A stretch of 64,000 bases of DNA from NCBI GenBank assembly GCA_013399115.1, contig VXAA01003158.1:441370-505369 (forward strand), given 5' to 3'. This DNA comes from Anseranas semipalmata. Taxonomy: Eukaryota > Chordata > Aves > Anseriformes > Anseranatidae. A program made the translations under genes and the position numbers. The first letter of the stretch is position 1; every line of letters begins with the position of its first letter. The notes below the pieces were generated by a model. That model ran no database searches and was not told the origin of the DNA. It was given only the letters and a program-made list of their open reading frames with translations. This document shows, piece after piece, positions 60,662-64,000 of the stretch.

Positions 60662-61320
60662 TGCCGCCAGCGGCCCCCAGCGGCGGGGGGGGCGCGCCGC
60701 TCCCGGGGCGCTCGGAGCCGGTTCGCAAGTAACGGGGCTGGGTTGGGTGGGGTTTTAGGTGCACGACCCATCCACGGCCCATGGGAGCAGGCCCTCGCGG
60801 AGGGGAACCACGGCCCGTCCCGGCCGCTCCTCCCCACAGTACCGCAAGCATGAACAGCGCTGCGTACCGCCATGGACCACTCCACGGGGATTACAGGGCG
60901 TTTACGAACACCACTGCCAAAATGCAGCCCCCGTTGGAGTAAGAAAGAGCTGCTGTTCCACACAGTAAAGATCCAGCTGAAAATGTAGAAACACATACAA
61001 AGAACAGCAAAGCACTTCCTCTCGTGCAGACAGTGAGAAGGGATCCAAACCTCTCTTGCCTAACTTGAAATACCTCGAGGCCTTCTATTAGGTCACCACT
61101 CGGTTATATTCATGTCCCATTAGGACACAAATCAAACCCAACAATTATCAGTGGCATAATTTTTACAGACCTGCTTCAAAATAGCAATTGCCCAAATAAT
61201 AAGCTGAGTAACTGAAATCACAATTTTAATGCATCAATAATAGGACAACTGCCTGCCAGTTTAATTTTATTAAGCCACATCACATTTACTTACTAAATCT
61301 AGAGAAAAAGATGACAAAGG
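60662..61320 (-). promoter_or_regulatory. PPIE: PPIE promoter / spacer between PABPC4 and PPIE
   Basis: About 650 nt separate the end of PABPC4 from PPIE in tandem orientation. The first 150 nt next to the gap is CpG- and G-rich, consistent with a housekeeping CpG-island promoter. The rest becomes AT-rich towards the PABPC4 end. Another - strand AATAAA at 61266-61271 could be a distal PABPC4 signal. Confidence 0.5.
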
Positions 61321-61331
61321 CAGTGAAAGTT

Positions 61332-61674
61332 TTTATTCCTTTATTGATAAATGCTTTCCAGACTTTCCAAACTGGATTGTTCAGTTAAAACCAAAACCAC
61401 AAAATACTTTCAGTCAGAAATCCTCAGTGTCCTGCTTAGAAAAGACAAAGGGTAACTGTTCTGACCACAAAGGAAAAGCTTGCAAACTCAATTCTGGTTT
61501 GGGAAATCTAGAGCTTCATGGATTTGGCTTTTTAAATAAGATTTTAAAGATTAATTTACAAAATGCAATACAACTATGTGATATGATGCATGGCATTGAG
61601 ATCTGCACAACAGTGAAGAATCTTCAAACATCTTGAGCTGATGTCTAGGAAGGGGCTATTTGGCTTCTTGCATC
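61332..61674 (-). other. PABPC4: PABPC4 terminal noncoding exon (3'UTR) with poly(A) signals
   Basis: On the - strand a strong acceptor (TCTTCCTCTTCCTCTTATAG) ends just before 61674. It pairs with a GTGAGT donor 13 nt after the PABPC4 stop codon (exon end 62550). AATAAA occurs twice on the - strand at 61340-61345 and 61332-61337. The 3'UTR would then be about 350 nt, almost all in this separate exon. Because the junction is less than 50 nt after the stop, it should not trigger nonsense-mediated decay. Confidence 0.6.
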
Positions 61675-62549
61675 CTATAAGAGGAAGAGGAAGACACGTT
61701 ACCTACACCCAGCACAGCTCAGTCCAGTCTAGTGAACTTTACAGCATTACAAGCCATATGGACTAATATAATTTGCAAGGTACAGAGAAGCTGCTAGCAG
61801 TCACAGACAGTATCAATTTCTGATCATCTGGTAAGAAACTCACATTCTTTAGTAGAGAAGCCAATCACTGGACCCACTGAGAAATTCAGATAAAAATATA
61901 AAACCCATCAATCTTCAACATTTTGAGTTGTGACAGCTGACCACAACAGCTTCACAGAAAGTGCTTAAGATGTTCATGGCAACTCCAGACAAACCCATAG
62001 AGAAATGCATCAGCAAAAGGTATTTTGAATCAGAACCTTATTCAGAAGTTAAACAAAAGCCAGCTCCAAACACAAGAGATGGCATTTGCTTGGACAGACC
62101 TGTGCAAGGAAGTGACATCCCTGACACTAGCACTTTATACACTGTTGGCAAATGACAGTCAGGATAAGGAATGGGCATTAACAGTGCACTTAGCCTTGAA
62201 GTCACTAGAACATCTTGTGTCATTTCCTAGATTAGCAGTTCACAAGCCTCGTCTCAATACATTATCCTTCAGTGACATGTCAACTGCTAGGAACACTTCA
62301 GGGACTTATGCAACATCTTTCTGATGCTTAATTAAAATGAGATTTCTGAAGAATACTCCTAAAGCTTCTACAGTAAGGATTCTGTTGTGAGAAACTACAT
62401 TAGTCTTTTCCCTGAAGAGTGGGCTAAAATCAGACAAGTACTGCACCCAGACCTACACAGACCTCCCAGACCAGGTGCATTTACTAACAATCACACTTTA
62501 TTTACCCTGATTCTGGAAATTTTCAATTGAAGTGAGGACAGACACTCAC
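61675..62549 (-). other. PABPC4: PABPC4 3'UTR intron (about 875 nt)
   Basis: Bounded by GTGAGT at 62549-62544 and TATAG at 61679-61675 on the - strand. AT-rich and without coding potential. Human PABPC4 introns host the H/ACA snoRNA SNORA55; I could not identify an H/ACA fold here by eye. Confidence 0.5.
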
Positions 62550-62562
62550 CAGTCTTCCTGGT

Positions 62563-63833
62563 TTAAGAGGTAGCAGCAACCACACCCACCTTCTGGGCAG
62601 CTTCTTTCTTGGCTTGGTGAGCCTGCAACACCGCAACAGCCTCCTCCACCTCAGAGAGACAAGTTACCCAGTGAGACTTTTCTCTTGACCAAAGGGTCCC
62701 ACCGTTTGCCCCATCAAAAGGAACAGGCCAGCTTACCTTTGACCGGAGGGACTCTGGAGACTCTAGCATGTGCAGCAGCTCTGAGTTGTCAATCTCTAGC
62801 AGCATTCCTGTGATCTTCCCCGCAAGGCTGGGGTGCATAGCTTGAATCAGAGGGAACAAACGTTCTCCTAGGAAAAAGGAGTTCAGACAGCAGTTTCAAT
62901 GAAAAAGTTATCGATGAAACCCGAGGGGATTTCCAAAGTAAAATGCAAACTGTAAGAACCAGAGTTTCACTTACCCAGCATCTGCTTCTGCTCCTGGGGA
63001 GGGGCAGCAGCCAGCATGGAGGCTGTTAGCGGTTCCTGTCCCTGCACGTGGACTGCGGGCTGAGGTGCCTATAGAAGGGCAGACATGAGGATTCAAAAAT
63101 AGATGCTATGTTGATTGTTTCACATTTAGAGACAATAATAATATAGCCCCTCCTTGTAAAACAATCTGTCAAGCCTAAAACGGATTTTGTTTCACAAAGG
63201 GACAGATAAGGTGCCCTTGGTTCATAAATATGCTTCAAATCCTGATCTCAAAAACCCATGTCATATATGAGCACTGTAAATATATTACAAAAATTTTTTT
63301 ATCAAACATGGAGAGTCAGCTATTGCAATCAAGAAAGAACTTCCATGCCTGCTTTTTGTACAACACAAATGATTACGGGAAAGGCAAACTCTGCCTTCAA
63401 TGCCAAATTCTCACTAGGGTATCAAAGAGTTCAGAAAATGAAAGAGCAAAATTGGAAAGCAAAGAACCAAGAAAAATATCCTTAAAGCATATCTGCATAA
63501 AAAAGGACTTGCTAATATGAGACAGACAAATCAACTAAGTTGTCTCTGGCAAAGGTACAACTGCCAGGTTTTTAAATTCCAACTTCTGGTGCCTGTCTGG
63601 GTTATAAAAGTAGCTTGAAATTTCTGCAAAAACATTTCAGTTGCATGTAAAACCTGTTGGCCTGCAGCTACTCCAGGCACTTCACAACACAGACCCTTAT
63701 GTTACCTGCAAAGGCTGTACAGCTGGGTGTGGGCTGCGGACACTTGAGGCATATTTATAAGGAGGAACCGCTCTGGGAGCAGGGGCAGCTACAGGCGGAC
63801 GAGGAGCTAAATTCTGTGCTGCAGTGGCAACAC
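62563..63833 (-). CDS. PABPC4: PABPC4, C-terminal 146 residues (gene continues past the window)
   Basis: Cytoplasmic poly(A)-binding protein 4, which binds mRNA poly(A) tails and regulates translation and decay. Visible exons in transcript order: 63833-63706, 63068-62975, 62867-62737 and 62649-62563 (stop TAA 62563-62565). They cover the Pro/Ala-rich linker ([50 protein letters not shown]) and the MLLE/PABC domain ([59 protein letters not shown]), ending VAATS. MLLE binds PAM2 peptides of PAIP, GW182 and eRF3 proteins; its core KITGMLLE is intact. The ending ...[15 protein letters not shown] separates it from PABPC1. The four RRMs lie beyond 64,000. Introns in the window are 63069-63705, 62868-62974 and 62650-62736, plus one in the 3'UTR. 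Confidence 0.95.
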
Positions 63834-64000
63834 CTGCAAAGGAAGAGTAAAGGATTACAAACACCCATAGCAACATGCAGCAAGCAAGCTGGGGTGCCTG
63901 TTATTAACTGCCGAATTCAAGCTATGTACTGCAGTCTAATACTGGTTTAGAAACTGGCCTCCAAGATTCACTTGGATATATCAGGAAAAGGCTATTCTCC
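63834..64000 (-). other. PABPC4: PABPC4 intron at the window edge
   Basis: Sequence upstream (on the - strand) of the CTTTGCAG acceptor. No exon is seen before the window ends, so the preceding PABPC4 exon lies outside. Confidence 0.7.

Noticed and set aside
61675..63705. SNORA55-type H/ACA snoRNA in PABPC4 introns
   Set aside because: Expected from human synteny, but I could not find a convincing double hairpin with H and ACA boxes by eye. A covariance-model search of these introns would decide it.
1..64000. A novel defence, mobile or viral system
   Set aside because: No transposase, reverse transcriptase, integrase, CRISPR array, long terminal repeats or viral frames were seen. Everything recognisable is ordinary vertebrate gene structure.

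Overview
The window is vertebrate nuclear DNA, most likely from a bird. All four genes have close vertebrate orthologues, introns are short (MACF1's 43 coding exons fit in about 41 kb), no mammalian-type SINE is recognisable, and the assembly gaps fall in very GC-rich DNA. All assignments rest on reading translations and splice junctions by eye against remembered family sequences. No database search was run.

Layout. (1) 1-43,000, + strand: the 3' half of MACF1, a spectraplakin linking actin and microtubules. It is entered here through an internal alternative first exon homologous to human KIAA0754. From ATG 861 to TAA 41,695, 43 exons join without a frame break into a 9,882-nt CDS (3,293 aa): a 1,070-aa disordered head, about 17 spectrin repeats, two EF-hands, a GAR (GAS2-related) domain and a Gly-Ser-Arg tail with an EB-binding SxIP motif. 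The actin-binding and plakin domains of full-length MACF1 would lie upstream of the window. Two microexons (9 and 18 nt), a 111-nt in-frame cassette exon and a possible 57-nt exon stand out. (2) 43,000-50,924: GC-rich sequence with a degenerate G-rich tandem repeat and a 972-nt gap, which probably hides BMP8 exon 1. (3) 50,925-55,800, + strand: BMP8 exons 2-7, a TGF-beta family ligand. (4) 57,177-60,661, - strand: PPIE, a spliceosomal RRM-cyclophilin. Its first 28 codons fall in a 117-nt gap. (5) 61,320-64,000, - strand: the 3' end of PABPC4, including the MLLE domain and a separate 3'UTR exon.

The order MACF1 > BMP8 > < PPIE < PABPC4 matches human 1p34, except that human has the PPIE-like copy PPIEL in the position where this genome has an intact PPIE. 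The genes are not an operon and are functionally unrelated. What links them is conserved synteny: BMP8 and PPIE converge tail to tail, and PABPC4 and PPIE are in tandem only a few hundred bases apart.

I found no exotic new system. The most interesting signals are the KIAA0754-type exon spliced in frame to MACF1, the set of probably regulated small exons with long pyrimidine tracts, and the gene-order evidence about the BMP8/PPIE duplication.
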